Origin: Meghimatium bilineatum
Taxonomy: Eukaryota > Mollusca > Gastropoda > Stylommatophora > Philomycidae
Assembly (NCBI GenBank): GCA_034231615.1
Contig: CM067298.1
Location: 2,299,834-2,363,833 of the forward strand
Direction: 5' to 3'
Length of the DNA stretch: 64,000 bases
Shown: positions 11,361 through 37,227 of the stretch, in pieces
Position numbering within the stretch: position 1 is the stretch's first letter
Layout of the letters: the number at the start of each line of letters is the position of its first letter
Program-made: the position numbers and the translations under genes
The notes under the pieces: generated by a model
What the model was told of the DNA's origin: nothing
Database searches by the model: none
What the model saw: only the letters and a program-made list of their open reading frames with translations

Positions 11361-11645
11361 TATATTTGCCATCCAGGATCGACCCACTGGCTTTAACGCC
11401 TTGACGGCCCTCTAATTGTGTAGGTCCGATGTTTATATTTGCCATCCAGGATCGACCCACTGGCTTTAACGCCTTGACGGCCCTCTAATTGTGTAGGTCC
11501 GATGTTTATATTTGCCATCCAGGATCGACCCACTGGCTTTAACGCCTTGACGGCCCTCTAATTGTGTAGGTCCGATGTTCCAGGATCGTCTCAGTGGCTT
11601 TAACGCCTTGACGGCCCTCTAATTGTGCAGGCTCGATGTTCTAGG
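11361..11645. repeat. 73-bp tandem array
   Basis: Nearly four copies. GCCATCCAGG occurs at 11368, 11441 and 11514, and a diverged fourth copy ends near 11645. Confidence 0.95.
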
Positions 11646-11804
11646 ATCAACAATTTTCAGGATTGGCTGGCCTGGTAGGTGAATTGTTAACACGCTACTT
11701 TGTTCGCACATAGAACATCTGAAGATCTAACTATTGGCCTATTAGATAAACTATTATGCAACATTAAACAATTCGGTACAGAACATGCCAATATAATTCA
11801 TTCA

Positions 11805-12030
11805 TATTCATTCATTTTCCTATTGCGCTGAAGTTAGCGCATATGGCAGAGGTCAGATCTCTCCAATTCTGTCTGTTCAAAGCTATTCTGTGCAGTTCTT
11901 GAATAGTATGAATATTGGTTGCTTTACTTTCTCTAAGTATTGTTCTTCTGAGTGTTTCTTTTGGTCTATCCCTTGCTATTTTGCCTGTAGGTATCCATTC
12001 AAGAGATTGGTTGTGTATTCTGTTGGTGTC
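11805..12030 (-). mobile_element. LINE E 3' end
   Basis: About 90% like the 3' end of the LINE at 62252-62995. The minus strand encodes the same C-terminus (NRQNWRDLTSAICANFSA type). 5'-truncated at about 12030, next to a short ATAATA run. Confidence 0.82.
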
Positions 12031-12624
12031 TAAGATATAATAATATAATAATTGTTGAAGTTCCGCTGCATTTCATTTGTAGAATTGCTTTTCCTTTTGT
12101 GGTGCAATTTAGAAGCTAGATTTGCACATCGCGCTGGGGGAATCAGATGGACATCCATGACCGTGGTCCTGACTGTGAATGTGTACGCAATATGCCCTGG
12201 CTATAAACGGGTAGAACATAGAAAGGGAGTTGGTGGCGAAAAGCAGCTCTGTCCAGGACGTGACAATTCCCTGGGAGAGCCCAGAATCTAGCAAACAGCA
12301 TAATTGGAGACCCCCTTTATATAGCGGAGAATAGCTGGATGTTGCACTCACCACAGTGACCATGACACAAATCTAAGTTGCTATGGACACCTCTGACTGC
12401 ATGATTATGTCTATCCTTTAGCGGGGAGCTACGGAGCGCATGTCGGATGGCCGCGGTACAAGGATCAACACTCACAATAGGAAACTGTCAGTCTGAGCTG
12501 TTCAGAAAGCAAGGTGAAACAGTTCCAGTACGCTCTCCCTCCATTGTCAACGCTGACGTCTGTTAACGGTTTGGATGCAAGTCTGCTAGCTCTCTCATTA
12601 CCACCAACGTCAACAAGAAACCTC
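12031..12624. other. Unassigned, relatively GC-rich stretch
   Basis: No recognisable gene or repeat. Opposed frames of 79 and 84 codons are open without homology. The last 100 bases may already belong to the LINE D that follows. Confidence 0.4.
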
Positions 12625-13060
12625 TAGCATAGTTTGGACATGTATGCAGACATGATTTCTTGTCAAAAACTATACTAAAGGGAACAGTCGAAGAGAGGAG
12701 AAGCAGACGGGAGCAAATAAAGACATGGATAGACAACATCAAGGAGTGGACAGGACAAGATATTTCCTCGCTCATCCACATCGTTGAAGGTAGAAATCGC
12801 TGGAGGACTCTGTGTGCTGAAGCATCCAATGTGGTTACCCTTACGATCCTGACTCTGTGTGCTGAAGCATCCAATGTGGTTACCCTTACGATCCTGACTC
12901 TGTGTGCTGAAGCATCCAATGTGGTTACCCTTACGATCCTGACTCTGTGTGCTGAAGCATCCAATGTGGTTACCCTTACGATCCTGACTCTGTGTGCTGA
13001 AGCATCCAATGTAGTTACCCTTACGATCCTGACGGGTTACGAGTTTATAGATAGATAATA
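12625..13060 (+). mobile_element. LINE D 3' end with internal 45-bp array and TAGA tail
   Basis: Encodes FGHVCRHDFLSKTILKGTVE, WIDNIKEWTGQDISSLIHI and RWRTLCAEASNVV. The segment LCAEASNVVTLTILT (45 bp) is repeated five times (12806-13034), and the element then ends GYEFIDR with tail TAGATAGATA. The 45-bp unit includes what is the last 15 codons of LINE D. Confidence 0.88.
12806..13034. repeat. 45-bp array, unit = LINE D C-terminus
   Basis: Five copies of CTCTGTGTGCTGAAGCATCC plus AATGTGGTTACCCTTACGAT plus CCTGA, nearly identical to one another. The single-copy counterpart is at 9617-9664. Confidence 0.95.
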
Positions 13061-13451
13061 TGAATACAGACACTGGATAAAAAGGTGTGAAGAACTGATT
13101 TTGTTGTATAGGGATTTTCCCTATATCATAAACCTGAGAGTGATGTGCCTGTCCATTATAACCCTTAGATTATATAACTTCAAAGTTCGATAATCCACAA
13201 GTATCTAAACAAAACAAAAAACAAAAACAAAACAAAACAACAACAAAAACACATGTAAACAATAATTTATGTCACCAATTTCGAACGCTATGAACCTAAA
13301 GTACAAAGCTTGACCACTTCGCCACACGGATGTCTGTACAAAATATAAATAACTAATTTTATTTGAGAGTGGACAAGTGGCCAACGTTGAAAATGTCATT
13401 AACTATGAATATAAATAGTACTGCATCTACACACGAGAGTCAAGTGGTTAA

Positions 13452-13737
13452 TCTATTCTTCTTCTTCTGCGTCCATTCTCAAACTCCTGCAGATTAGCAG
13501 GATGTAGTCCGGAGAACGGAATGCGTTGTGTCATGGTTTACAGCATTGATGCGATATCTGCGCCTTTCGGCCTGACACATCCTACTTCAGCATGGCTTTG
13601 GGTCACTGACCCTATATGGGATGGGACAGCTAACTCCATCCCACAACCTCGTTAGTCGCCTTTTACGACATGAGTGGAAGGTAAACAGTGTTGCTATTCT
13701 TTGCTCCCCTTTCGGGCACACACGGGCGGGCTAATCT
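13452..13737 (-). mobile_element. SINE, full length
   Basis: On the minus strand it runs from CCCGCCCGTGTGTGCCCGAA through GTCGTAAAAGGCGACTAA and GTGTCAGGCCGAAAGGCGCA to a tail GAATGGACGCAGAAGAAGAA. The other full copy is at 38668-38947. The GTCGTAAAAGGCGACTAA core recalls a domain I associate with molluscan SINEs (from memory). Confidence 0.82.
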
Positions 13738-13794
13738 ATAATCTGCTTAGTGTAAAGTCATAACTATGGACAACTGACTGGCCCAACAGTTGTA

Positions 13795-14015
13795 CGTATA
13801 AAATGTCTCACTCTCACTGACTTTTTGTTGCTCGGTTTAGCTGTCCTTGCTCATGCGTGCCAAACTTATAATCTCTATACAGAAAGTAATGGCAGAACTC
13901 CGAAACTCCTGCCAATCTTGAGCTAATCTTTCAGCTTATGTGATTATGTTCATGTGGTTTTTGGTGTCCTGCGTCCATCTTCTTAGTCTGCCTTTTTTTC
14001 ATTTTTCTGACAGAG
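13795..14015 (-). mobile_element. LINE 3' fragment
   Basis: The minus strand reads RRWTQDTKNHMNII, then AERLAQDWQEFRSSA, the typical C-terminus of an RT LINE (RRWTDDI...A.DR..W). It lies in the presumed 3'UTR or downstream of the minus-strand gene. Confidence 0.65.
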
Positions 14016-14216
14016 CATTTAATAGACAGTTATTTCGTTTGATATGAGCAAACTATTGAGTCACATTTTCTGGAGATAATCTTGTTGATTAGCACATCGG
14101 AAACTTGACCGTCAAATTAAGCAAAAATGAATAAAGAAATCAATTTATGTTAAAAACAGAAAGAAGAACATCGAGGACGGAAGAAGGAACAGAGCAATAA
14201 CATGGTGATACAAAAA

Positions 14217-28518
<14,302 letters not shown>

Positions 28519-28711
28519 CTGAAACAGGTTCATAAAAATAATGCACAATAACAAATAAACACGCATCGTGGTTATGAGTTGACATTATTACACACCTGGC
28601 ACACCTGTAGCTTCTCATCTTCCCTTAGAAGATGACCAAGTGTATACCTGATGATTCTTGTAGCTGTTTGGATGAACATTCTCTTCATGATGGCGCCCTA
28701 CAGGTGACCAG

Positions 28712-28862
28712 TTCTACTTCTTCTTCTTCTTCGGCGTTCATTCTCAAACTCCAGCTGGATCTCTCTTGTAGCATGGCAATGGTCCTACTAGATTCCCAGC
28801 AGGATGTAGTCCAGAGAATGGAAATGCGTTGTGTTGCAGTTTTATTTGCGCGGATGGTTCAG
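28712..28862 (-). mobile_element. SINE, short variant
   Basis: Matches 54826-54955, 57070-57225 and 59622-59765. Minus-strand core: ACTACATCCTGCTGG, then TCTAGTAGGACCATTG, then tail GAGTTTGAGAATGAACGCCG and AAGAAGAAG. It shares this 3' half with the longer SINE at 13452. Confidence 0.75.
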
Positions 28863-28924
28863 TTCTACTAATCTACACTAAACACCAAACTCGTCATTAC
28901 TGTTAACCATCTATTTCACTACAT

Positions 28925-29110
28925 ATAAATAACCAAAATATCAGAGGATGTCCGACAAAGTGGAAAGTGCCGCAGTACAAATAGGCGATAAATATTATAT
29001 AAAGTGCTACGGTTAGTGTTATAGCTTAACTATTAATGTAAAATATAAATAAATAATAATAAATAAAAGAGATAGGACTTTTTTTCTACGTTACGGTCCA
29101 ACTGGGACCT
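28925..29110 (-). mobile_element. Penelope-like element terminal fragment
   Basis: Contains CAGAGGATGTCCGACAAAGT and AAGTGCCGCAGTA, the reverse complement of the right end of the PLE at 52215-52262, and CCAACTGGGACCTTTT, similar to its internal CCAATTGGGACC block. Confidence 0.65.
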
Positions 29111-29189
29111 TTTTACAGAAACACATAAACAATAAATACAAAATTATCAGATTATAAATGTGAAGATTTGCAGATGTTTAAGAGCCGGA

Positions 29190-29190
29190 C

Positions 29191-29224
<34 letters not shown>

Positions 29225-29252
29225 ATGTGTGTGTGCGTGTGTGTGTGTGTGT
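29190..29252. repeat. (AT)n(GT)n microsatellite
   Basis: Compound dinucleotide run. Confidence 0.95.
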
Positions 29253-29264
29253 AACTCAGGAACT

Positions 29265-29851
29265 CGGGATAATCCAGCTTATTACCATGGATATCTTGTG
29301 GCTTTGGGGGCATGATCTTTCCATTTCGCCAACAACTTGTAAACTTGCAATCGTTAGGACACATTCAACAATTTTATAGCACCACAAAAATGGACATATA
29401 ATATCGAAATTTCCACAGTTTTGTGCAGCAACACGATTATCAGCAAATTTTGCTGCTTAATTAGAAACTGTTGACTTCGGCGCATTTGTGACAAAGAGTG
29501 AGCCTCGGTATCTGCAACTCGATGTCTCTGCGTTTATTCAGTAGGTTCATGCTCTCTGTAACGAAGTTGGTATTCTCTATTCATAGCTTGTCGATTTTCA
29601 CTTTGCGCTAGTGATTCTAGCTTCGCTCGGCGTCGATGCAAATCAGCATCCTTAGTAAGTCGTGTTTGTCTTTGTTGAAGGGTTTCTTGATCAAGTCTTT
29701 GCATCTCTCTTTCAATTCTCTGTCTATGCTTTGCATAATTTGTAGCACGAATCCGAGCGAGTGACTCTTGAGTTTGACAACCTTTTGCTCTTTTGTTTTT
29801 TGACTTGTCATCTTTGAATATCGTCACGATAGCGTTTTTATTGGATGTCAC
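29265..29851 (-). mobile_element. Helitron N-terminal relic
   Basis: Minus-strand frame 29851-29534 encodes a charged helical protein (RAKGCQTQESLARIRATNYA, LQQRQTRLTKDADLHRRRAK). This resembles the repeated RR/RQAR segments before the zinc motif of animal Helitron Rep-helicases. After stops, HFCGAIKLLN and CPNDCKFTSCWRNGKIMPP resemble the C..C...CC.NGK.PP motif of the same proteins. Rep and helicase domains are absent. The match is from memory; a host coiled-coil exon is the alternative. Confidence 0.55.
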
Positions 29852-29911
29852 GGAATTCCGTGAAGTACATGCGCTATTTATATCGCGTTCCCAGAGTCTG
29901 ACAGAGCACGG

Positions 29912-29913
<2 letters not shown>

Positions 29914-29974
<61 letters not shown>

Positions 29975-30035
29975 TATATTTTATATATTATATTTTATAT
30001 ATTATATTTTATATATTATATTTTATATATATACA
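29914..30035. repeat. (TA)n and TATATTTTATATAT repeats
   Basis: A pure TA run (29914-29972) is followed by four copies of a 15-16-bp AT unit. Confidence 0.95.
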
Positions 30036-30611
30036 TATCATTGTAATCTCCGTCTAGATGTCTTATAAATACCAGACGCTCATGCCAACACATTACTATT
30101 ATCCATCAGCAACTCCCCGCCTAGTGTTGCCTTTGACGCAGGCATATCTGCTCATTATCACGCATTCCCTCTTGTCTCAGGCAATGTGACGCCCAATAGT
30201 TATGGGCGCAGGTTTAGATATCACCCACACATAACCACATGGTTACATTTGAGATCTTCCACTGACTGTGATCTCGACACAATAACTGCTTTAGTAAACA
30301 ACAGTTCTGACGTCAAACGCAAAGTCAATCAACTTAATAAGCAGAGACTATATGGTATGGGTACCAACCACACAATAAAAACAGTATATAAGACTGTTTT
30401 AACGATTCAACTTTTAGGTTGAATATCTAATAAGGTTTAATTTCTTCAAGAAATTATAAGAGAAACAATGAAAAACAGTGAAAAAACAATAAAAATGATG
30501 GTATAATGGCACTATCATAAAAGCATAGAAGTTAGACATTTAACAGTAAAGACATCCTTATATATAAGTTGTATATAAGTCAACATCAGTGAAATGTCTG
30601 TCGTCAAATAA
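30036..30611. other. Intergenic, nothing recognised
   Basis: AT-rich. A 78-codon plus frame at 30186 has no supporting features. Confidence 0.45.
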
Positions 30612-30850
30612 CCGATCTATCTATCTATACGATGTGGCCCTTGTTTGCCTTGCTGTGTCAGGGGTAGAAGAGTTCTCTGAAGATGGCTTATCTGTGTGCT
30701 GTGTGTATTAGTAAACTTCTTCCTGTTGCTGATTTCATTTCTGTGATCCATCTTTTACATGGTCTGCCTCTGGCTTTACTTTATAGCCGTTATGTCTATG
30801 TGTCATGGCCATCTGTGCCATGATGTATGTTGGTAGTCTGGAAGTGTGTC
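30612..30850 (-). mobile_element. LINE 3' end with TAGA tail
   Basis: Closely matches 8685-8880. Minus-strand C-terminus of the type CKRWITEI, then 3'UTR TCTTCTACCCCTGACACAGC and tail ATAGATAGATAGAT. Confidence 0.75.
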
Positions 30851-31696
30851 AAAAAAAAATTGATGTGTTGTCTTTTGATGTGTTCCAATGCTGGTATTGT
30901 TTTCGTTATATGTCTGAAATAAAGCTGTTTACTAACAATAATTGTTAAAAATAAAATGTCTGCACGAATGTAATTAAATATGTTTGACATGTTGCTGAAA
31001 ATTAAACGCAACACGAATGTCGTAACTTCTATATGAAACTGTCAAATACGTTTGTTATTGTGATATATTATAACTATTTTACTTTGTTTTCAAAATGGTC
31101 TTTCTGTGTTTGTTGCTGCAATTGTTACACGTCTACTGTTCATGAATGTTCTTGCGGTATATAACAGCAGATGTTTGACATGAGAGGAAGACATGAACAG
31201 AAACAGTAATGAACGGAAGTTTTCCCCATGCGTGTCTTGCTGCATGACCCTAATTCGGGAATACCCTTTACCCGATAACAGCGTTTAGACATATCCATTC
31301 ACACCGCCCCCAGTACTGGGGCATGGACTTATAGTTCACGGTGCAGATAGGGCAACTCGGCGGCGTATCCTCCGTGTAGGCTATGCAATTTATCATTTTG
31401 AAATGTAACAAATAATGAAATATTTTTAGCAATTAATAGCAAAATATTGCACAGACTTAAAATATGTATCACTATATTCTAGTATAATGATGAAATAATC
31501 AAGCAATGACACCACAACAAATTTCCTACAAATTAGAAATTGTTGTTACGGAATTTATCAAAGGCAGCTCGCACGGAATATATATGGTCACGTGAAACTA
31601 CTACAAAATCGTGCCATTCGAAACATAAAGTCGTCAATGACAGCGTCTTCTCTTTGATAGCACTGCGCATGAATACATTTGGGGTCAACTTTACAT
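30851..31696. other. Intergenic, nothing recognised
   Basis: AT-rich except for a GC-richer patch near 31240-31380 of unknown nature. Confidence 0.4.
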
Positions 31697-31944
31697 CTAT
31701 ACCTCTGTTCACTTTAGGAATAAAGTGGTCAAAACACACTCCCATATTACTCCGCGATAACAAATGATTTTTAAACAGCTGATGACATTTAAACACAATA
31801 TTTAAACATTTTAAAAAACATTTAAAAACGAAATTTAAAAACAACATTATAGGGCACTTAACAATCGATTCATGCGTTATGCGTCCAACAACCAATCAGA
31901 AGCACTAACCCACTTCATTCTTAGAGTGAACAGAGTTTATATAG
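31697..31944. mobile_element. MITE copy 1
   Basis: Terminal inverted repeats: the left end CTATACCTCTGTTCACTTTA pairs with the right end AGAGTGAACAGAGTTTATAT. The interior is AT-rich with CAGCTGATGACATTTAAA and CCAACAACCAATCAGAAGCA, both shared with copies at 35735 and 49138. No transposase. The superfamily is not clear from the ends. Confidence 0.82.
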
Positions 31945-32081
31945 TTACGAATGACATACCATTTTTTTTATTGCACGTGACAAAATTATCTTGGTTGTTG
32001 TCCAACAATTTTCCACGTAAATATTGTTATTTTGAAGTGGGATAGTTTAAGCAGTTGACTAATATTGAGAATGACCTACCT

Positions 32082-32243
32082 AAGCTTCGCTACAACAATG
32101 TCCCCAACGTCGGACAGTGCAAATATCTCAAACTTACTTCAGCTTCGCTACAACAATGTCCCCAACGTCGGACAGTGCAAATATCTCAAACTTACTTCAG
32201 CTTCGCTACAACAATGTCCCCAACGTCGGACAGTGCAAATATC
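32082..32243. repeat. 58-bp repeat, about 2.8 copies
   Basis: AGCTTCGCTACAACAATGTC plus CCCAACGTCGGACAGTGCAA, at 32082, 32140 and 32198. Confidence 0.95.
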
Positions 32244-32764
32244 TATTGTTGAATCTCCATAAATATTCTTAAAACGCTCATGTGTGCGAATTGGGGTCTC
32301 GCCTTCAGCATTGAGATATTCTATGACATGTTGTTTTAACCGTCTTCTTTGGCAGTCATATTAAACGGTTACTATGTTGGGTATTATGTCTGTTGATTGT
32401 CCTCTTCGTACACCGTACACGTCCATAGATGATTAGGTCTCCGCTTCGGTAAACCTCTCAGGGTATAACGGCTGATGGTTCTGGTTCTATGTTGGTTTAC
32501 TGATTTTTTAAAAATATCTTTGTTAGAGGTTCTCTACGTGTCACGCCCACCTTCACTCTTAATTCGCGCAATCTCTATATTGCCTCATGCTCATTCATCT
32601 CAAAATCCTCTATACAGTGCAGAGGATACTTGTGGATTCTCGCAAAATTAGCAAATTTCACCACATATACAGTATTTACTTAGATGAACATTAGGAGCCA
32701 TTACTTTTTATTACTATCCCTTATATACAGTATTTAATATCTACACAGAGAATATCTTTAAATA

Positions 32765-33117
32765 TATATAAGAGATGCCAGGACTCAAGATCAATGGGAA
32801 AATAATAAACAACCTGAGATATGCAGATGACACTGTTCTTTTGGCAGAAAGTGAACATGAACTATAAAAATTAATAGATCAAATCGATAAATGAAGTAAA
32901 CAATATGGACTAGATATAAATATCAAATAAAAAACATGACAATCAGCACAGACACAGAAGAACGGGCATTAAACATAAACATACATGGAGAGACACTACA
33001 GCAAGTAGAACACTATCAATAACTCGGACACATAGTCACAAATGATGGCAGATGTGAAACAGACGTTAAAAGGAGAATAGGAATAGCCAAAAGTACCTTC
33101 AATGACATGAGAAAAAT
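32765..33117 (+). mobile_element. LINE RT fragment
   Basis: Plus strand: MPGLKINGKIINNLRYADDT and VLLAESEHEL (RT active-site motif), then after stops GHIVTNDGRCETDVKRRIGI and AKSTFNDMRKI. Close to LINE A in this region. Ends abruptly at repeat X. Confidence 0.8.
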
Positions 33118-33365
33118 AGATGTCAGTTTTCTCATCCTCAGTGCTGTGTAGTACATCTCTGGCTCTCTCCCAACCACAGAGGGTGCATACATATATAAAC
33201 ACTCATTGCAATAACAAAATAAAAGCATGAGAAGCATAATTGTATAGATGACATGCCATGAAGCTTCTATAAGAAGATAACCTCAATATAATGGCATGTC
33301 ATCTACTAAGGTTTTCTGTTGCATGGGTGGTTTGTCTAATGAGCCATAGACGCAACCACATGCGT
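33118..33365. repeat. Dispersed repeat X, copy 2
   Basis: See 26655-26925. It begins where the RT fragment stops, after MRKI. Confidence 0.8.
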
Positions 33366-33600
33366 AAAACCTGCTTGTTCTTCAGCTAGTATATCTTCTG
33401 ATCTCCCCCCCCCCCAATCTGTTGAACAATATCCGTAACATGACTTTGCTTGGATGCGTGATAAGACTAATAGTTCTAGAATTTTCTCACAATTTAAAAT
33501 TCCCCTTTCTTTAGCAGTGGGCATAACACAGTGATTGTGTACATTCTGTATGCCACTTTTTTTATTTCCCAGAAGTGTTGGCAAAGTTTTCTCATAACAT
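33366..33600 (-). mobile_element. LINE RT N-terminal fragment
   Basis: The minus strand reads ELLVLSRIQAKSCY and GGRSEDILAEEQAGF, decayed from the RT entry block (RI..ILLNRL...I..EEQAGFR). It contains a C run (33408-33416 on plus). Confidence 0.65.
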
Positions 33601-33615
33601 TGATTGTTTCTATGC

Positions 33616-33698
33616 TATAAACAGAAACAGGTGTAAAACACGCCAGATACTAACTATAAACAGAAACAGGTGTAAAACACGCCAGATACTAACTATTC
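33616..33698. repeat. 43-bp direct repeat, two copies
   Basis: ACTATAAACAGAAACAGGTG plus TAAAACACGCCAGATACTA, in tandem. Confidence 0.9.
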
Positions 33699-34169
33699 CT
33701 GGTGTCTTTGCACTTTTTTAAATAACCGTATATCTTCAACTTCCTCACTCCAGATTTCAAAAATAATATATTTCTCTTTAATCACATAAGTTGGCAGCGT
33801 GACCGGTGGTTCAATCGGCGGGATACAAGAATCACCAGCTTACACACCCTTTGGTATTTTTTCGAGGGTTGTTCAGCTGTGGTTCTTCCCTACCTGAGTG
33901 TTATATTTACTGTATGTGAACAAATAACCTATTCCCCACACACACACACTCAACACACGGGTGACAACTCTTACATGTGTTCGTCTGATTATCTTATCTC
34001 ACTAATATCAAGTGATTTTCTTAACGAAGTATGCGCATGCGTGACTATATGTCAATAGTGCAACTGTTTGATATAAGGAATAATGAACCACATATATAAT
34101 AGGCAGTGCTTCTCAAAATGGTGATCAATATGAATACCGGCGCAAGTCTTTATTAGTGTTACCACTGTC

Positions 34170-34900
34170 GTTTTCGAAAGAACACCAGATCGGCATGTAA
34201 AAAAACAGCCATGTAACCCCAGACTATATAATTCAAAAGGCCAGAATAATATATATCAAGTGACATTCTTTCCAGAACGTTGTCTTCGTCGTGGATACTC
34301 TGAATGCCTCTCTGTTCCGGGCAAACAGTCCTGTATCCTGCCAAAGACATGTGTATACATTTTTCGATGTCGCTGGTCCATCGTCTTCTTGGTCTTCCTC
34401 TTCTTCTCTTTCCCGGCACTCTGTCCTCTCAAATCAGCCTTTCGATGCCATCGTGTCGTTTTAAGTGTGCAAAATAATGTCGCTTCCTTCTTATGATGGT
34501 ATTTAAAAGTCACCTTTCGTTTAGTTTCAGTAATTTCAAAACTTCAATGTTCTTCTTTTTCTCTGCCCATGATATTCGTAGGATCTTTCTGTAGCACTTC
34601 ATTTCAAATGACTTTATTCTGTTGGATATAGTCTTGTTTAAAGTTCAAGTCTCTCATCTATATGTTGCCACTGGGAAAACACATGATCTTAAAATGGTTA
34701 ATTTAGTGTCATTATTACTATTTTGCCATATCTTTCTCATTTGTGTTAATTTGAGTGTTGCAATTGCGAGTATTCTACTAATCTCTATCTATAAGTGAAT
34801 ATTTTGGGGTTATTTTTTAGCTTTCTTTCTTTCTGACATTTTCTCTAAATATTTCATCTGTCATCCATATTTGTTTGCTCTTGGCTTCTCTTATTTGTAA
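34170..34900 (-). mobile_element. LINE 3' half, decayed
   Basis: The minus strand in several frames reads LRSCVFPVATYR, FEMKCYRKILRISWAEKKKN, then GKRRRGRPRRRWTSDIEKCI: the YG.E.W region and RRRW C-terminus of a LINE C relative. Confidence 0.75.
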
Positions 34901-35734
34901 ATTTTAATTGATAACTGCACCTCTACACCTACGCGAGTATTTAACATATTTTGAAACAAATGTATGGTCCGAGGCACACAAAAAATGTAAATGTTTGAGA
35001 ATCACCGTATCACAGTTCAACGACTGAAATTCAATTGGGGAAGGGGGGGGGGGGGATAAAATAGCGGTTGTGCAAGCAGTTAAATAGATCAAAGTTCATA
35101 TCGTACTTAAGTGACTTGGGATTTTTCGACTTTATTAAAATGTTAGAAAACGTGAATATAATATGTTCATATCGTGGAATAGTAACTTGGGATGACAAAT
35201 CAAATTTAATTGGGAAAGTCTGGGGATTAACGAATGTCATCGATAAACTGAAACAATAACATGGGAAAAGTAACAATTGATTGGACAAACCGTTCAGGTA
35301 ATAACCGATCAACGTAATCTTGACATGAATTAGAAATGAGAAAAAATGAGTAGATTAAGAAACGTTCGGCGAACATGAGCAGTAAAAGTTCAGGTAATAA
35401 GTATTCTTATTACACAGATGTAGCCTATATGCCCACAGATGTAGCCTATAGGATGACTCGACAATCATAGGAAACGACATTTCCAGACATATTCTATCTG
35501 AAAAATAAATTCACGTAGGGAGCAAAAAGGAAGGTGTAATAGCAGAATTAGAAAGTTTGACATATTCTATCTGAAAAGGGAAGGTGCAATAGCAGCATTA
35601 GAAAGTTTGACATTCACACATTCTTCTCCTTCCACCTTTATCCCCCACTCCGCCCCATTTCATTTTTAAAAACGTACATATGTCCTGTATAGAATAGTAT
35701 TTTTTTTTTATTTTAAAAAGTGTAGGTACCGTGG
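34901..35734. other. Intergenic; G run and two short duplications
   Basis: A G run lies at 35041-35055. ACAGATGTAGCCTATA is repeated at 35416/35438. A segment with GACATATTCTATCTGAAAA and GCAATAGCAG.ATTAGAAAG is repeated at about 35480-35560 and 35560-35612. No gene. Confidence 0.5.
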
Positions 35735-36025
35735 TATAAAACTCTGTTCACTTTAAGAATGAATTGGTCAAAACACGCCCCCCCCCCCCACATTACACCG
35801 CGACAACAGGTGATTTTTAAACAGCTGATGACATGTTAAAAAAACAATATTATTTAAAACAATTAAAAAGAATATTTAAACAACCTTTTAAAAATACATT
35901 TAAAAACGAAATTTTAAAACAATATTATTGGGCACTTACAATAGATTAATGTGTTATGCGTGAAACAACCAGTCAGAAGCACTGATTCACTTCGTTCATT
36001 GAGTGAACAGAGTTTTTTTTTATAG
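35735..36025. mobile_element. MITE copy 2
   Basis: Same family as 31697. Left end TATAAAACTCTGTTCACTTT, right end GAGTGAACAGAGTTTTTTTT then TATAG. It contains a C run and extra T/A-rich expansion. Confidence 0.82.
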
Positions 36026-36035
36026 CAACCTGCCG

Positions 36036-36270
36036 TTGGGAATTAAGATATTTATCTCTTTATGTACAGCAAGTATTTGGTGGAGTGGCCAGTTTCTTTG
36101 TTTGCCTTCCCCAATCCACACATCAGGTATCCATTAACAGCTATGTCGATTAGAGGAACGGCAAGAAATCAATATCTGGATTTTTGTGTGTCTGGATGTG
36201 GTTTCGAACCTGACACCTGGTGATAGTAAGCAAGCTCACTAACAACTAGTCTACCGCGATCCTCGTATAC
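36036..36270 (-). mobile_element. tRNA-derived SINE
   Basis: The minus strand starts GAGGATCGCGGTAGACTAGT (A-box-like), and GTGTCAGGTTCGAAACC gives a B-box match (GGTTCGAAACC) at the expected distance. The body follows with GTTAATGGATACCTGATGTG and ACTGGCCACTCC. The pol III promoter boxes and the non-tRNA body support a SINE rather than a tRNA gene. Confidence 0.72.
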
Positions 36271-36469
36271 GAAACTGTTGTTCAATTATTATTTAATTTT
36301 TATACATCTCTCATAAGTTCAGTAACTTCGCCGGTGCTAAGTGGACGCCACGACTTTTCTACAATGCACACCTCGACCAAATAGCAGGGATTGCGGCTCG
36401 AAACGCCGTGTACTTCTCTATTATTAGCATACAGGTGAGCGTACAATTCGTTTGGCCGTTTATAATAAG

Positions 36470-36720
36470 ACCCATAACTTGCCATGGTCTAGGGGTGCCA
36501 CTCTGGAGACATCAACACAAAAAGCTCTCCAAAGATATATGTCCTAAGTAATTCGGACGAGTGTTGAAAAATCACGCCCAAACAATTCCGTGATGTTATC
36601 AATCCAGGATTTTCTTTGTTTACCTCCTCTTCTTATACCCTTGACTGTTGCTTGCAAAATAATTTTAGAAAATAAATCGTGTCTTGTTACATATCGATCA
36701 AACCAAACAAGTTTACTTTA
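36470..36720 (-). mobile_element. LINE D 3' end
   Basis: Aligns with 17250-17500 (ATCAATCCAGGATTTTCTT, CTTGCAAAATAATT). The minus strand shows decayed WI.NI.ELFG..FSTL and ends near PRPWQVMGL. The 61-codon minus frame at 36485-36300 begins in this 3' end and is not treated as a gene. Confidence 0.72.
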
Positions 36721-36814
36721 CGCTGTTTCACCACTGCTAAAAGTAGTTCTTGACAACCTGCACGTTTGTTTATTTGCCGGTGGACGAATATTAATCTATC
36801 TATTTATCTATCTA

Positions 36815-36868
36815 CCAAGAGTCGTGGAGAAACATAATCGCCTACTCCATTCGGCATGGCACTTGATT
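36815..36868 (+). mobile_element. LINE A 3' tip with TTGA tail
   Basis: GAGTCGTGGAGAAACATAAT and GGCATGGCACTTGATTGATT match the end of LINE A at 40315-40370. Confidence 0.65.
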
Positions 36869-37227
36869 GATTAATTAGCATGCCATGTAGCTGTTGTGAG
36901 ATCAACGACCGGGTACTTTATCCGACTGCCTGCACGGGACATAATGATGATATTAAAAGTTATACCTTACACCCTACTTGATAAAACTGTCTTACTTCGC
37001 CTTTTGATATTTCGACTTTGGCATAGTTTTTCAGTATGAAAGTTGTACTTGAATAACATAGTACCCATAGGTCAAAGTTCGGAATAGCGTTATCAAAATC
37101 TGTAGGCCCCTATTTGCGGTAACACTCTAGAACCTTGAACTTTGGCCTTCACCTCTAACTTCAAAATGCGCTGCAAACGATAGGCAAACAGTAGCACAAA
37201 CAATCATGACTATCTAATTCTTCTACC

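Noticed and set aside
36190-36270. tRNA gene
   Set aside because: A- and B-box-like sequences are present, but no cloverleaf can be drawn and SINE-like sequence follows.
36300-36485. 61-codon minus frame with a good Kozak start
   Set aside because: Its first codons lie in the 3' end of a LINE D fragment and the remainder lacks homology.
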